Shown in pieces: positions 7,641-8,269 of a stretch of DNA of 8,269 nt. Position numbers and translations under genes: made by a program. Under the pieces are notes generated by a model, which saw nothing but the letters and a program-made list of their open reading frames with translations, had not been told where the DNA came from and searched no databases. How positions within the stretch are numbered: the stretch's first letter is position 1; each line of letters opens with the position of its first letter. This DNA is from Elusimicrobiota bacterium (GTDB taxonomy: Bacteria > Elusimicrobiota > Elusimicrobia > UBA1565 > UBA9628). The stretch covers positions 1 to 8,269 of the forward strand of contig JACQBB010000323.1 in assembly GCA_016194625.1 (NCBI GenBank), in the 5' to 3' direction.

Positions 7641-8269
7641 CTAAGCGAGCCGCTCCACGTCATGCTTCAGCGACCACAGCAGGCCCATCTGCGCCGCGAG
7701 CACGCCGAGCACCAGCGCCGTGTAGACGCTCAGGCTCGACGCGCGGATGAGGACGGGGAAGGCCAGGCCGGCGCCGACGATGCGGCCGCACTGCATCAAG
7801 GTCAGGCCGAGCGCGTAGTAGAAGCCGGCGGAGCGGTCGGACGGGGTCAGGCGCATCAGCGTGTACTGCGCGACGGCGCCGATCATCACCTCGCCCAGGC
7901 TGAGCAGGAAGGCGCCGCCGAACACCCAGTATTGGGAGACGATGCCCCAGCCGGCGACCAGCACGCCGAGCGCGGTGAGCAGGAGTCCGTAGGTGAGCGC
8001 GTGCCAGGCGCGGCGGAACAGGCGCGAGGCCTGGACCGCGAAGGCGGCGCACAGCACGGTGTTCAGGATCATCATCGTCGAGAAGCGGTGCAGGCCCTCG
8101 CCGGGGTGCAGGACCTCCATGCGGCCGGAGCCGCCCTCCAAGAAAAGCTCGTAGAAGAACGACCAGCCCATCATCACCAGCGCCAGCCGGAAGAACGCGC
8201 TCTTCGGCGCCAGGCCGGCCTCGTGGGAGCCGCCCAGGCCGCGGCGCGCGTCCGGGGCCGCGCGCGCGA
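7641..8269 (-). CDS. MFS-type transporter, C-terminal half (5' end outside window)
   Basis: The frame is open to the window edge, so the gene enters from the right and about 208 residues are visible. A GTG at 8177 lies inside the conserved protein and is not the start, because the upstream codons continue a plausible helix (SAFFRLALVMMGWSFFYELF). The visible part has a short Ala/Arg/Gly-rich loop, then roughly six hydrophobic segments, as in the second half of a twelve-helix major facilitator. The loop sequence LMRLTPSDRSAGFYYALGLTLMQCGRIVG resembles the loop and following helix of MFS proteins (family pattern like P..RG.a.G). The tail HDVERLA is short and cytoplasmic. The substrate cannot be inferred. 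The gene converges on the EVE gene with 171 bp between the stops and has no obvious functional link to it. Another multispanning transporter family remains possible because the first half is missing. Confidence 0.8.
   Translation of the reverse strand, partial: ARAAPDARRGLGGSHEAGLAPKSAFFRLALVMMGWSFFYELFLEGGSGRMEVLHPGEGLHRFSTMMILNTVLCAAFAVQASRLFRRAWHALTYGLLLTALGVLVAGWGIVSQYWVFGGAFLLSLGEVMIGAVAQYTLMRLTPSDRSAGFYYALGLTLMQCGRIVGAGLAFPVLIRASSLSVYTALVLGVLAAQMGLLWSLKHDVERLA

Noticed and set aside
8175..8177. GTG at 8177 as the start of the transporter gene
   Set aside because: The open frame continues to the window edge with residues that complete a membrane helix, and only half of a usual transporter is visible.

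Overview
The window is a very GC-rich bacterial segment (by eye above 70%, with almost every codon ending in G or C). It carries seven protein genes. The first six lie on the + strand and the seventh converges on them from the right edge. Nothing identifies the species. Long Ala/Pro linkers behind signal peptides, a moxR-DUF58-transglutaminase locus, and -10 boxes directly abutting start codons would fit a high-GC lineage such as Elusimicrobiota or Myxococcota, but that is only a guess.

Positions 1-1678 are the end of a tryptophan-biosynthesis operon with overlapping genes. It holds the C-terminal part of anthranilate synthase component I (trpE), the glutamine amidotransferase component II (trpG, ATGA overlap), and a short protein clearly derived from indole-3-glycerol-phosphate synthase (trpC-like, GTGA overlap). 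The trpC-like protein lacks the last third of the barrel, and both lysine positions of the active site carry arginine. It is probably not an ordinary IGPS.

Positions 1732-3078 encode a predicted exported protein: signal peptide, an Ala/Pro-rich linker of about 85 residues, then a domain with the GS-x10-DxD signature of the DNA-polymerase-beta nucleotidyltransferase superfamily. Its function is unknown.

Positions 3127-7000 form a two-gene operon: a MoxR-family AAA+ ATPase and a 972-residue membrane protein. The membrane protein joins a complete DUF58 protein and a complete TgpA-type membrane transglutaminase, which are usually separate genes beside moxR. The ATPase, its presumed cytoplasmic DUF58 partner and the presumed periplasmic transglutaminase probably form one envelope-associated machine.

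Positions 7011-7469 encode an EVE-domain (PUA-like) protein. Positions 7641-8269 (- strand) hold the C-terminal half of an MFS-type transporter cut by the window edge. The 171 bp between these convergent genes are unusually rich in dyads. They can be read as a run of six + strand hairpins, two of which contain G-U pairs that favour the + strand RNA.

A recurring theme is promoter placement. Three genes (1732, 3127, 7011) have a TATAAT-like hexamer ending 12, 7 and 7 bases before the start codon, which implies leaderless or near-leaderless mRNAs. The 3127 promoter is excellent (TTGACA, 17-bp spacer, CATACT). At 7011 a perfect 6+6 dyad overlaps the -10 box and the stop codon of the preceding gene.
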